Shown piece after piece: positions 1-9,691 of a stretch of 64,000 nucleotides of DNA (the first letter of the stretch is position 1; every line of letters begins with the position of its first letter). This DNA is from Cyanobacteriota bacterium (lineage in GTDB: Bacteria; Cyanobacteriota; Cyanobacteriia; PCC-6307; Cyanobiaceae). A program made the position numbers and the translations under genes. Under the pieces are notes generated by a model. That model was given only the letters and a program-made list of their open reading frames with translations, was not told the DNA's origin and searched no databases. The stretch is taken from NCBI GenBank assembly GCA_027620015.1, contig JAQCGH010000002.1, positions 1 through 64,000 of the forward strand, read 5' to 3'.

Positions 1-489
1 CTGCCAGCGGCGCAGCCCCTGGTTGAGCAACAGCAACGCCATCGCCACAAAAGTGATCTGCAGACCAAGCAGGGTGGGAAGCAGCACGTCGCCATAGCCC
101 GCTAAGGGAGCGCCGGGCGGCAGCATCAGCTGGCTGCCTAGTTGCTTCAGCACCGCCATTAAGCCAGCCGTCGTGCCGATCAGGCCCAGCAGCGGAGCCA
201 GCACCACTGCCGCCTGCAGCAAGGGCTCACCCCAAGCCATCTGGTGGTCGCAGTCGTCAAGCAACTGAAGGCGCTGGCGCCAGGAACGGCGACCAGGGGC
301 AAACCAGCGCCACCAAAAGGCACCCCGATCAAATCCCACGGTGAATACCGCCACCGATAAAACCAGCAGGGGCAGAGCTACCGGACCGCAGGCCTTCCAC
401 AGAGACAGGAAGGAAGCCATGGCTGTTGGCAACTGGGGCGAGGATATGGAGCGCTTGGGGCCGGCGCCGGTATCGCCCCTGCTTGACAT
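1..489 (-). CDS. MotA/TolQ/ExbB proton channel family protein (3' end cut by window start)
   Basis: Reverse-strand reading from ATG at 489 gives MSSRGDTGAGPKRSISSPQLPTAMASFLSLWKACGPVALPLLVLSVAVFTVGF...PLLGLIGTTAGLMAVLKQLG, a TolQ/ExbB-like pattern; open to the window edge. Confidence 0.75.
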   Translation of the reverse strand, partial: MSSRGDTGAGPKRSISSPQLPTAMASFLSLWKACGPVALPLLVLSVAVFTVGFDRGAFWWRWFAPGRRSWRQRLQLLDDCDHQMAWGEPLLQAAVVLAPLLGLIGTTAGLMAVLKQLGSQLMLPPGAPLAGYGDVLLPTLLGLQITFVAMALLLLNQGLRRWQ

Positions 490-510
490 GGGCTCATGCG
501 CCTGAACTGC

Positions 511-2154
511 TCAAAGGTTGATCGGCTCCACTCCGCTCACCACCGGCGCCACGGCGCTCAGCTCCAGTGCCGGATGCTCCTCCGCCAGCTGACCCAAGTT
601 CCAGCTGTTTTTGAAAAGCAGCACCGGCCGATTCCATGCGTCTCGCACCGTCTTGCAATTAAATATTCGCCCAACCTGCTCCAGCGCTGGCCAGCCGTGT
701 GTGACCCAGCGAGCTACCGCAAACCCAAGAGGTTCAAGCCGCGTCTGCACTCCGTATTCGTGCTCAAGCCGGTATTGCACCACCTCTAATTGCAGCTGGC
801 CCACCGCCGCCAGAATCGGATCGCGCTTACTTTCGTCAGTGTCGTAGAGGATTTGCACAGCACCCTCCTCACGCAGTTCATTGACGCCTTTGCGGAAGCT
901 CTTGAATGCCGATGGGTTTGGGTTGCGCAACCAGGCAAAAATCTCCGGCGAGAAACAAGGAATTCCCTCATATTCCACCTTCTGGCCCATGTAAAGGGTG
1001 TCGCCAATGGCGAACATGCCCGGGTTGTTGAGCCCGATCACATCGCCGGGGTAGGCGTCCTCCACCACCTCCCGGTCTTGGCCGAACAGCTTCTGGGGGC
1101 GCGAGAGCCGGATGGCCTTACCGGTGCGGGCGTGCTGCACAGTCATGTCCTTTTCAAACTTGCCGCTACAAACCCTCACGAAGGCCACCCGGTCGCGGTG
1201 GCGAGGATCCATGTTGGCCTGCAGCTTGAACACAAAGCCGCTGAAACCGGGGCCGATCGGATCGATCTCACCGGCATTACTAGCGCGACCCACCGGCTTC
1301 TGGGCTAGCTCTAAAAAGGCATCAAGGAATGGCCGAACGCCGAAGTTGGTCATCGCCGAACCAAAGAAAACAGGAGAGAGTTCACCTGCATGAACCAGTT
1401 CCATATTGAGGTCGGCACCAGCCCCCTCCAGCAACTCGAGTTCTTCCAGGGCCTGCGCCAGAAGCTCCGGCTCCACGGCTCCCGTATCGCGAGCCTCCTG
1501 CACCGTGAGCAGCCTTTCCTCGCTCTGGCGGCCGCGATCGGCGCGCTGAAAAAGGATCACATCGTGGCTGCGGCGATCAATCACACCGCGAAAACGGTCG
1601 CCGCTGCCGATCGGCCAGTTCACCGGCCAGCAGGCCAGGCCCAGCTCCTGCTCGATCTCGTCAAGTAGCTCAAGGGGCTCCCGCCCCGGCCGATCCATCT
1701 TGTTGATGAAGGTGAAAATCGGGATGCGCCGCATACGGCACACCTCAAACAATTTGCGCGTCTGCGGCTCGAGGCCCTTGGCCGCGTCTTCGAGCATCAC
1801 CGCGTTGTCGGCGGCGGCCAAGGTGCGATAGGTATCTTCTGAGAAATCCTGGTGGCCGGGTGTATCCAGCAGGTTGATCGTGCAGCCTGCGTAGTCGAAC
1901 TGCAGCACCGTTGAAGTGATCGAGATGCCGCGCTGCTTCTCCAGCTCCATCCAGTCGGAGGTCACCTTGCGTTGCTCCCCTTTGGCCTTCACCGCCCCGG
2001 CCTGCTGGATCGCCCCCCCGTAGAGCAGCAGTTTCTCGGTGAGGGTGGTCTTGCCCGCGTCTGGGTGGGAAATGATTGCGAAGTTGCGCCGCCGGGTCAC
2101 CGCCTCGGCCAGGGCCTTCATTTCTGGAGTGCTGCTGCTGCTACTGATCATCAA
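511..2154 (-). CDS. prfC: peptide chain release factor 3
   Basis: 547 aa GTPase: [44 protein letters not shown]3 architecture. Confidence 0.96.
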   Translation of the reverse strand: MMISSSSSTPEMKALAEAVTRRRNFAIISHPDAGKTTLTEKLLLYGGAIQQAGAVKAKGEQRKVTSDWMELEKQRGISITSTVLQFDYAGCTINLLDTPGHQDFSEDTYRTLAAADNAVMLEDAAKGLEPQTRKLFEVCRMRRIPIFTFINKMDRPGREPLELLDEIEQELGLACWPVNWPIGSGDRFRGVIDRRSHDVILFQRADRGRQSEERLLTVQEARDTGAVEPELLAQALEELELLEGAGADLNMELVHAGELSPVFFGSAMTNFGVRPFLDAFLELAQKPVGRASNAGEIDPIGPGFSGFVFKLQANMDPRHRDRVAFVRVCSGKFEKDMTVQHARTGKAIRLSRPQKLFGQDREVVEDAYPGDVIGLNNPGMFAIGDTLYMGQKVEYEGIPCFSPEIFAWLRNPNPSAFKSFRKGVNELREEGAVQILYDTDESKRDPILAAVGQLQLEVVQYRLEHEYGVQTRLEPLGFAVARWVTHGWPALEQVGRIFNCKTVRDAWNRPVLLFKNSWNLGQLAEEHPALELSAVAPVVSGVEPINL

Positions 2155-2172
2155 CTCAGCCTGCCAGGCCGC

Positions 2173-2847
2173 TTAGTTGAGCCAGCCCCACACCTCCAAG
2201 TAGCGCTCCTGCCGCGGCGCCACCTGGAGCTGGGTGTTCAGCCTGGCCTGCTCAAGCTGCTGCTCTACCTCCTCTGGGGTGAAGGCCGCATAAAGCGAGG
2301 CGCGATAGTCGCCCCGCAGCACCTCCGGGGCGCTCGCCATCTCAGCGGCCACTAGAGCCTCAACTGCCTCGGCGTTGTCGGGCCGGCGAAGGTCTTGAAC
2401 ATAAACAAACGCCCCAGGGCCGCCCAGCTGGGCCACCGTCTGCCAAAGCACCGCCGGCTCATGCAGGTGGTGCAAGAGGCTGTTGCACACCACCGCCGAG
2501 AAGCAAGCTTCGAGATCACCTGCGGCAGCCAGGGGCAGCAGCGCCTGTTCGAAGCGCAGGCGCTTGCAAAGATCAGCTTGATCTACGGCCCGCTGGCGCG
2601 CCACAGCCAGCATCCGCGGCGCCCCGTCGAGCCCTAAAACCTTTGCATTGGGCCAGCGGTTAGCCAAAAGCAAGCTGATGTTGCCAGTTCCACAGCCCAG
2701 ATCCAGCAGGGCGGCACCGGGATCTTCACCGCAGAGCTGGGCCAGCCGCTCAACCATCGCCTTATCAGATGTAGCGAAATCGGCCTGGGCATAGGCCAGC
2801 ACCTGATCCACCTCATCCATCAGCTCCGGTTCCGGGATGCGCTGCAT
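2173..2847 (-). CDS. class I SAM-dependent methyltransferase
   Basis: ALLDLGCGTGNISLLLA motif I and typical Rossmann methyltransferase layout. Confidence 0.88.
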   Translation of the reverse strand: MQRIPEPELMDEVDQVLAYAQADFATSDKAMVERLAQLCGEDPGAALLDLGCGTGNISLLLANRWPNAKVLGLDGAPRMLAVARQRAVDQADLCKRLRFEQALLPLAAAGDLEACFSAVVCNSLLHHLHEPAVLWQTVAQLGGPGAFVYVQDLRRPDNAEAVEALVAAEMASAPEVLRGDYRASLYAAFTPEEVEQQLEQARLNTQLQVAPRQERYLEVWGWLN

Positions 2848-2977
2848 CGGTGCTCAAAATTTTCAGATCCATTGTGGCGCAGCCTTGCTGGGCCGTGCAC
2901 TGTGGCTGGTGTCTATTAGATGTTGCACACCCCACCTATGGCGTTATGGTTCGACTCACCTTCCGGCCTTACTGCCT

Positions 2978-5365
2978 GTGACGCTCTCAGCTAAGCCCCA
3001 TACAGCCGCAAGTCAAAACGCCGAAGCTGCGGCGGCTGAAAAGGCTTTTGCGGCTGCCAGCGGTAAACCGGCGGGCGAGGCTCTCGATTTCCCAGCCACC
3101 GCCCCTGCTGCCAACCCGGTGTTTTATCGCACCTACAGCCGCAAGACTGAGACCGGCCGGGAGAGCTGGCACGAAGTGGCTGAGCGCAACCTCGGCGGTC
3201 TGAGCAAGTTGGGCAACCTCAGTAATGCGGAGATAGCGCTGATGCGCCGCATGCAGCAGCAGCAGAAAGCTCTGCCTTCAGGGCGCTGGCTATGGATCGG
3301 CGGCACCGAATGGATCGAGCAGCAGCACAATTTCTCTGGCGCCTACAACTGCACCTCCACCAACCTGGTGGACTGGGAGGCCTTCGGTCTGATGATGGAC
3401 CTGGCAATGATGGGCTGTGGCACCGGCGCAATCATCGAGCCACACCTGATAGGGCGCTTACCGGCGGTGCGCAACCGGCTCAACATCGCCGCTGTGAGCG
3501 ATATCGGTGCCACTCCAGCTGGCCAACGCCAGGAGCACACCAGCCACAGCATCGAAGCCAACCGGGTTGCCATAAAGGTGGGAGACACTCGCCGCGGCTG
3601 GGTAGATAGTTATCAGCTGCTGCTCAATCTCTGCAGCGACGAGCGCTTTGACCCTGCCAGTCCGATTGAGATCAGCGTCGATCTCGCCGACGTGCGCCCG
3701 GTGGGGGAAACCCTCAAGGGCTTTGGCGGCATGGCCAACCCGGTAAAGCTCAAAGATCTCTACGGCCGTGTGGCCCAAATCCTCAATAAAGCCCAGGGCC
3801 GCCAACTCACCTCGGTGGAGTGCTGCCTGCTAATCGATGAGGCCGCCGTCACGATCGTGGCTGGCAACATCCGCCGCAGCGCCGGCATGCGTCAGTTCTG
3901 CGCCAACGACAACTCAGCCGCCGGAGCCAAGGAAAACCTCTGGCAGCAAGACAGCGAAGGCAACTGGAGCATCGATCCAGAAAGGGATTCGCTGCGCATG
4001 GCCAACCACACCCGGGTCTTCCACAACCGGCCGGACCGGGCAACGGTGCTAGAGGCGGTTGTTAAGCAGTTCCAGAGCGGTGAGGGGGCGATCCAGTTCG
4101 CTCCCGAAGCCATCGCCCGCTCCAATGCCGACCTGCTGAGCACCCCAGAACTGCGCACTGAGTTCATCAGCATCTACTGCGATCAAGGCCGCGAGCATGC
4201 CGGCCGCTGGATCACCACCCACCACCCCGAGATCAGCGCCGACGAGCTGGAACATCGCCTGGGCCGCTATGGCCTAAACCCCTGTGGCGAGATCCTCGGC
4301 GCCGACTTCCACTGCAACCTGGCTGAAATCCACCTCAACCAGATAGACCCCGCCGATCTGGTGTCGCAGGAGGAGGCCTTCCGTGCCGCCGGCCTTGCCG
4401 TGGCCTGCCTGCTCAACCATCGCTTTGAAGTGGAGCGCTACCGCCAGAGCCGCGCCTGGGATCCAATTGTGGGAGTGAGCTTCACAGGGTTATTCGACTT
4501 CTTTGTACATGCCTTTGGCACCCCCTGGCTCAGCTGGTGGGAAGCGGGCCGGCCCAACACTGCCGAAGGCCTGGCCTTCAAGGCAAAAGAAGCCGAATTC
4601 TTGAGCCGCTGGAAGCAGATCGTCAATACAGCGGTCTGGGACTATTGCGATCGCCACGGCCTGCGCCGCCCCAACCGCTGCACCACCGTGCAGCCCGCTG
4701 GCACCAAGAGCCTGCTCACCGGAGCATCCCCTGGTTGGCATCCTCCCAAAGCCCAGCGCTTCATCCGCCGCATCACCTTCCGCAAGAACGATCCGGTGGC
4801 CCTTGCCTGCATGGACTATGGCTACACGATCGTGCCCTCGCAAAGCGATAAGGACGAACAGGGTCGCCTGCTGGATGATCCGTTTGATTCCCGCTGCACC
4901 GAGTGGCTGGTGGAAATCCCAACCGAAGTGAGCTGGGCCAATATCCCTGGTGCTGACGCAGTGGAGATCAACAACTTCTCAGCTCTAGCTCAATTTGACT
5001 TCTACATGCAGGTGCAGAAGCACTACACAGCCCATAACACCTCAGCCACGGTGGAATTCCGCGAAAATGAAATCGAACCACTCGCAGATGCCATCTATCA
5101 GGCAATTGATCAAGGTGAGGGCTACATCTCCGCAGCCCTACTAGCCCGCTTTGATGCCAACGCCACCTTCCCGCGGCTGCCATTTGAACCAATCGACCAC
5201 GCTACCTACCTCCGTCTAAACGCTGAGGTGGCATCGCGGCGGAGAACCACCTGCTTCTTCGAAGCGCTACAGCGCTATGACAGCGGTGAACTGGTGGAGG
5301 CAGGCCCAGCTGGCTGTGATTCGGACAAGTGCCTACTGCCCCTGGCTAAACCAGGTAACAACTGA
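2978..5365 (+). CDS. nrdJ: adenosylcobalamin-dependent ribonucleoside-triphosphate reductase (class II)
   Basis: ORF 2837-5365; likely GTG start near 2978. NCTSTNLVDWEAFGLMMDLAMMGCGTG, NPCGEI, class II RNR-like C-terminus with Cys pair. Confidence 0.9.
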   Translation: MTLSAKPHTAASQNAEAAAAEKAFAAASGKPAGEALDFPATAPAANPVFYRTYSRKTETGRESWHEVAERNLGGLSKLGNLSNAEIALMRRMQQQQKALPSGRWLWIGGTEWIEQQHNFSGAYNCTSTNLVDWEAFGLMMDLAMMGCGTGAIIEPHLIGRLPAVRNRLNIAAVSDIGATPAGQRQEHTSHSIEANRVAIKVGDTRRGWVDSYQLLLNLCSDERFDPASPIEISVDLADVRPVGETLKGFGGMANPVKLKDLYGRVAQILNKAQGRQLTSVECCLLIDEAAVTIVAGNIRRSAGMRQFCANDNSAAGAKENLWQQDSEGNWSIDPERDSLRMANHTRVFHNRPDRATVLEAVVKQFQSGEGAIQFAPEAIARSNADLLSTPELRTEFISIYCDQGREHAGRWITTHHPEISADELEHRLGRYGLNPCGEILGADFHCNLAEIHLNQIDPADLVSQEEAFRAAGLAVACLLNHRFEVERYRQSRAWDPIVGVSFTGLFDFFVHAFGTPWLSWWEAGRPNTAEGLAFKAKEAEFLSRWKQIVNTAVWDYCDRHGLRRPNRCTTVQPAGTKSLLTGASPGWHPPKAQRFIRRITFRKNDPVALACMDYGYTIVPSQSDKDEQGRLLDDPFDSRCTEWLVEIPTEVSWANIPGADAVEINNFSALAQFDFYMQVQKHYTAHNTSATVEFRENEIEPLADAIYQAIDQGEGYISAALLARFDANATFPRLPFEPIDHATYLRLNAEVASRRRTTCFFEALQRYDSGELVEAGPAGCDSDKCLLPLAKPGNN

Positions 5366-5411
5366 CCAATTAAGATGAAATATCGGTGTGGCATTGCCGC
5401 ACCGATCACCT

Positions 5412-5496
5412 GGAGAGGTGGTCGAGTGGTTGATGGCTCTGGTCTTGAAAACCAGCGAAGTGAAAGCTTCCGCGGGTTCGAATCCCGCCCTCTCCG
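5412..5496 (+). tRNA. tRNA-Ser(TGA)
   Basis: GGAGAGG...CCTCTCC acceptor, anticodon stem/loop CTGGT-CTTGAAA-ACCAG, long variable arm, GGTTCGAATCC T-loop. Confidence 0.96.
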
Positions 5497-5590
5497 CTCC
5501 AGTGACAACCGTTAAGCCCAGTCCTTGACTGGGTTTTTTTAATGCCTAGCAACAAGCCAGCATGGAGAAGCGACTTGCCGGCTTCCGGCC
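5488..5590 (+). repeat. att-like direct repeat copy A (tRNA-Ser 3' end plus terminator plus ORF start)
   Basis: CCCTCTCCGCTCCAGTGACAACCGTTAAGCCCAGTCC...AAGCGACTTGCCGGCTTCCGGCC aligns to 12749-12850 with few mismatches and one indel. Confidence 0.88.
5514..5540 (+). terminator. Rho-independent terminator after tRNA-Ser
   Basis: AAGCCCAGTCCTTGACTGGGTTTTTTT hairpin plus T-tract. Confidence 0.8.
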
Positions 5591-5923
5591 ATTGATTCGG
5601 AAACGATTCGGGAACTCACGGATCTCTCCCACATCAACACCTCCCTGCCCAGCCGAGGGGCAAGGGGAAGATCGAGATAAAAAAGGAACGGCTTTTTCTT
5701 AGGGGCATTTTTCGCTGACGCCGATGGCACCGGTAAGGACCGAAGAATGTACCTAGGTCTCCCCGCTAACGCAGGGCTAGTCCTACAGGCAGAAACACGG
5801 GTAATGGCTCTATGGCGGTGCTAGGGGGAGCTGGGATTTATAACTGCACCTAATTAATACTTACTATCGCTAATTTCTGTGTCCTGCCCCTAGCGAAGAT
5901 ATGGGGTTCTTAATAAGGTGCAG

Positions 5924-6088
5924 CTATTTCGCTGGAAAGACTCGCTGATTTTCGTCGATCGAATTGAGCCACCGCTTGCGTTGTGCACTGGCAAGTGGTT
6001 CTTCGTAAATGCTTTTAATCTTATGCTCAGTCATCTCTGGTTCACTACTGTCGACACTGTGTGGCACTTGTCGCATCTTTATTTCCAT
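5924..6088 (-). CDS. small hypothetical protein (54 aa)
   Basis: ATG at 6088 to TAG at 5924: MEIKMRQVPHSVDSSEPEMTEHKIKSIYEEPLASAQRKRWLNSIDENQRVFPAK; below ORF-track cutoff but protein-like composition. Confidence 0.45.
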   Translation of the reverse strand: MEIKMRQVPHSVDSSEPEMTEHKIKSIYEEPLASAQRKRWLNSIDENQRVFPAK

Positions 6089-6349
6089 TGAATAAGCAAG
6101 AATTCACTCAAACGTAACAGTGGCAGCAAGCCAATTTGTAAAGAGCAGGTTATTAAAATCGTCATTAGCCGCAACCCTGAGCTCACACCACCTCGGAGTG
6201 TGGGTTCCAAGCAGGGTCATCTTTGTAGCTGAAGTGCAGCAGAGCAGTCTTTTGATGTTGCCTCTTATGTGTGATGTTGCAAGCGGATCACTTGTGTTAG
6301 CTAGATGGCTTGCCTGGATTTGAGTCGCCGCCGCAGGAGCCGCTATTGA

Positions 6350-8533
6350 TTAGCTCAGCAGAGGATTGCCGTCGAGCCGGCGGATCGCTACGACCCCAGG
6401 CCTTGGTGGCCTGGCGGGCACGCCGGACGGCCAGTTAGAGCCGAGCGGCACCCAGCGCAGCTGCTCAAAGCGTTCCCCGTTGCGGTCCACCAAGCTGTGG
6501 GCTTGGGCTTCTACCTCCTTGCCTTGGCGCACACCCTGGCCCTCGCCAGGGTGCTGCACAGCCAGAAATAGGGTGCGGGCCTCGCTATCGAAGCAAGGCC
6601 CGCACAGCTCACACTCCACCGGACCGATCGCAAAGCAGAGGGCCTGGCCCGCCATTGCGCCTGCGCGTGGCAGCAGCCAGCAGCTGTTATTGCCGAATAC
6701 ATCGAGGTCTGAACCACCAGAGCGATCGGTCACGAGCCAGAGATTTCCTGATGGATCGAAGGCCAAATTGTCGGGATGGCTAAAACCGAGCCCCCCCTGC
6801 CAGGGCAGACCGCCAGCTGCCACCATCCGCCAGCGGAAGCTGGAGCCTCGGCCAGCGCCGCCATCCCTCAGGCGCATCACCCAACCGTGGGGCCAGAGGG
6901 ATTCGCCCTTGGGCCCGCGGAAGACCGCCGGATCACTGCAGCCGCTGTCATCTCGGCCAGCCGCAGTGAAAGCGATCAGCAGGTCGCCGTTGATCGGATC
7001 GATATCGGTGTCTTCCGGCCTGGGGCAGGAGGTGGCGCCAGCGGCGTTGGCGGCCAGATGGGCATCGATCAGGATCGCGCCCTGCTGGCGAAGCTGCGCC
7101 TCCACGTCATCGCCGCCCAACGGATAGAGATCGCCAAGGTTTTTGTAACGGCTGCGGTAGGCCTGCAGTGCGGCATCGCTGCTGAGCGCTTCACTGCCGC
7201 TGCGCTGGCGGTCACTATGGGGCAAGACGGCTGGTTGCTGCCAGCCAAAGCGCTCGAAATGACTGGGGAGTTGCGGCTGCACCCCAGTAGCGGCCTCCAG
7301 GGCGATCCAGGTGCCGCTGCCTTCCGCATTGAAACGGGCAACCTCCAGGCGCCCCGCTGCAAACAGCCGCGAATTGGCGCAATCGAGCGGGTCTTGCACA
7401 AGCCCCTCACTGATAAAGCGGTAGAAATGCCCGCCATGGCGATCGCAACCCGAGTACACCACCAGCGGCTCACCAGGCCTGGCAACAACGGCAACGGCTT
7501 CATGGCGAAAGCGGCCCAGCAGGCTGTGCTTAACCGCGGGTTTGCTTGGCTCCCGGGGGTCGAATTCCACCATCCAGCCGTACTTATTGCCGGCTAGTCC
7601 AAAGGGATTGCCAAGTCCGTCAAGGCGTAAACCATCCCAACGGAATGGCCGCGCTGCTGGGGAAGCCGCCGAGCCATCGGCATAGACGGCCTCGCTCACC
7701 TGGGACTGAAAGTTTTCCTCAGCGCTCAGCACGGTGCCCCAGGGGGTGGTGCCGCCGGCGCAGTTGGCAAAGGTGCCGATGATCCGTTCGCCTTGGCCGT
7801 CTCGGTAGCCAAGCGGCTGGCTGTGGCGAAATACTGCCGCCGCCGGACCGCTACAGCGCAAGGCCTGCTCCGGCTGGCTCAATCCGCTGAGCCCATCGAT
7901 GCGCCGCTCAAAGCGACTGCCGCGGGTGCGGTGCCAGCCTGAGCTCCCCTGCTCAAGCTCGAGCACACCGATGCCCAGATCGGCCATGGCGGCGCGGGCC
8001 ACGGCCTCGATCAGCGGCCGCAGCGGGTCGCTTGCAGCAAGGCTGGCCACGTCCACGCTTCCGCCGCGGCTGGCCAGGGCCTGCTGCAAGCGCTCCAGTG
8101 GCAGGAGTGTGCCCACGGCTTCTGAAAAACCTGCCGACCAGGTCTGGGCACTGATGTATTCAAAATTGATGCTCAACAAGGCCCTCCCAGCTGGCAGGGG
8201 CTGGAAGGCCAGGTAGTCGTTGTTGAAGCCAAAGCGACCCGAGCCAAGCCGATCCCCCCAGACAGCGATCAGCTCGGCTCGGTAACCCTCGGGAACCAGC
8301 AGTTTGTCGTCGACGTTGAACGTCTTATATATCCGCCGTTGGTCTGCCGCACTCAGCCCGTCAGCAGGCAAGGGCAGAGGAGCACGTACAGGCACAAAGG
8401 GCAGTGCGGCACTGACTCCCGTTCCGCGGCTGCGGACCTCAAGCTGCGGCAACAGCATGGCAGCGGTGCTGCTCCCAGCTCCAATGCCAAGCAGATGGAG
8501 CAGCTGGCGACGTTTGAGCGTGGAGCGGTTCAT
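6350..8533 (-). CDS. PhoX family (DUF839) phosphatase, twin-arginine-like N-terminus
   Basis: 727 aa; STLKRRQLLHLLGIGAG signal, GTFANCAGGTTPWGTVLSAEENF, SHPDNLAFDPSGNLWLVTD: PhoX/DUF839 motifs. Confidence 0.92.
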   Translation of the reverse strand: MNRSTLKRRQLLHLLGIGAGSSTAAMLLPQLEVRSRGTGVSAALPFVPVRAPLPLPADGLSAADQRRIYKTFNVDDKLLVPEGYRAELIAVWGDRLGSGRFGFNNDYLAFQPLPAGRALLSINFEYISAQTWSAGFSEAVGTLLPLERLQQALASRGGSVDVASLAASDPLRPLIEAVARAAMADLGIGVLELEQGSSGWHRTRGSRFERRIDGLSGLSQPEQALRCSGPAAAVFRHSQPLGYRDGQGERIIGTFANCAGGTTPWGTVLSAEENFQSQVSEAVYADGSAASPAARPFRWDGLRLDGLGNPFGLAGNKYGWMVEFDPREPSKPAVKHSLLGRFRHEAVAVVARPGEPLVVYSGCDRHGGHFYRFISEGLVQDPLDCANSRLFAAGRLEVARFNAEGSGTWIALEAATGVQPQLPSHFERFGWQQPAVLPHSDRQRSGSEALSSDAALQAYRSRYKNLGDLYPLGGDDVEAQLRQQGAILIDAHLAANAAGATSCPRPEDTDIDPINGDLLIAFTAAGRDDSGCSDPAVFRGPKGESLWPHGWVMRLRDGGAGRGSSFRWRMVAAGGLPWQGGLGFSHPDNLAFDPSGNLWLVTDRSGGSDLDVFGNNSCWLLPRAGAMAGQALCFAIGPVECELCGPCFDSEARTLFLAVQHPGEGQGVRQGKEVEAQAHSLVDRNGERFEQLRWVPLGSNWPSGVPARPPRPGVVAIRRLDGNPLLS

Positions 8534-9489
8534 TGCTGGGGTGGCGTTGAGCAGCCCGGCAGCTGGCGCGGCACCAGCCGGGCAAGGTATGAGCGTTGCA
8601 GTGGATTGAAGTTGTCGTCGGTCGCCAGCAGCAAGCTTGGTCGACCATCACGAAGGGGCGGAGCAGCCAACAGCACTTCCCAGTTGTCTGGAGGAAGACC
8701 GAGCTGAAGCAGATTCCAGCTGATCAGTGGCACCACGGGGGGAGCGTCTGCATTAGTGGTTGAGACGGTTTTGATGGCACTTACGGGATACATCACCAGT
8801 CGCGCCTGCCACTGATCAGGTGCCGTAAACCGACGCCATAAACCGAGCAGTCCCTCCTTGCTGGCCAGCAGATCGGTGAGCCCCCAACCTCCCGGCGGCA
8901 AGGCCAAGGAGCGGAGTTCTGAAGGTTTGATGGCGCCGTTGCTATCGGGCGCCCAGCGAAGCAGCCGTACGCGATCGGGTGGATCTTGAAGCAGCGGCTT
9001 TTCCGCCGCCATTAATAAGGCCCCGTCTACGGGTGAACTGCTAAGGGACTCCGGGCCCCCATTACTGCGCAGTCCACGGTCGGGTTGGAGGCGCCAATCT
9101 GGCGGCATCTCCCGGCTACTTAAAAGAGAACCTGCAGATATGTCGTAGCGGAGCAACGCAGCGGGTTGCGCAGGTTGCTGCCGCCCCTCAACGGCTACCC
9201 AAAAGTGCTGGGTCTCAACCACCAGCCCTTCTCCGTCCATGGGCTGCGGCTGCTTAAGCGGTAGCGGTGGCAGCGGCAAGAGACCCTTCAGTCCGCGGGC
9301 TCGTAAGCCACGCCAGCGGCTGATGCTGCCGCTTTGAGCATCGCTAAGCAGCCACAACTCATCCACTTCTTGGCGGTAGGCCCCGGCTGAGAAACCACCC
9401 CCCTGGCTCGGTTCGATCAGCCGCTGCTCGATCACCTCCCAGCCGGCCGAGAGTGGACAGGGCAGGGAAATAGCTATGGGTGCGTCCAT
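8530..9489 (-). CDS. phytase-like esterase domain protein
   Basis: C-terminal LLATDDNFNPLQRSYLARLVPR pattern typical of 'esterase-like activity of phytase' proteins; 4-nt overlap with the downstream PhoX gene. Confidence 0.65.
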   Translation of the reverse strand: MDAPIAISLPCPLSAGWEVIEQRLIEPSQGGGFSAGAYRQEVDELWLLSDAQSGSISRWRGLRARGLKGLLPLPPLPLKQPQPMDGEGLVVETQHFWVAVEGRQQPAQPAALLRYDISAGSLLSSREMPPDWRLQPDRGLRSNGGPESLSSSPVDGALLMAAEKPLLQDPPDRVRLLRWAPDSNGAIKPSELRSLALPPGGWGLTDLLASKEGLLGLWRRFTAPDQWQARLVMYPVSAIKTVSTTNADAPPVVPLISWNLLQLGLPPDNWEVLLAAPPLRDGRPSLLLATDDNFNPLQRSYLARLVPRQLPGCSTPPQQ

Positions 9490-9691
9490 GGCGAGTGCTC
9501 AAATCGAAGCGGCTTTTTAAGTGGGGGGTGGTTCTGAACTGGAACAACTCCATGCCGACCACTTTCACCGTCAGGGTTGGAGCAATGGTGGTTTGGCTTA
9601 GCAGAACTAATGCGCTTTTGCCTGTTGCGCCTGCAGCGTGTGCATGTGCTGCGCAGGCTTGGAATCATGACTAGGCCGCGAGAACAGTGCG

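Noticed and set aside
790-1308. 172-aa plus-strand ORF
   Set aside because: Entirely antisense to prfC; high-GC shadow ORF.
6776-7597. 273-aa plus-strand ORF
   Set aside because: Antisense to the PhoX gene, which has clear family motifs; no recognisable domain.
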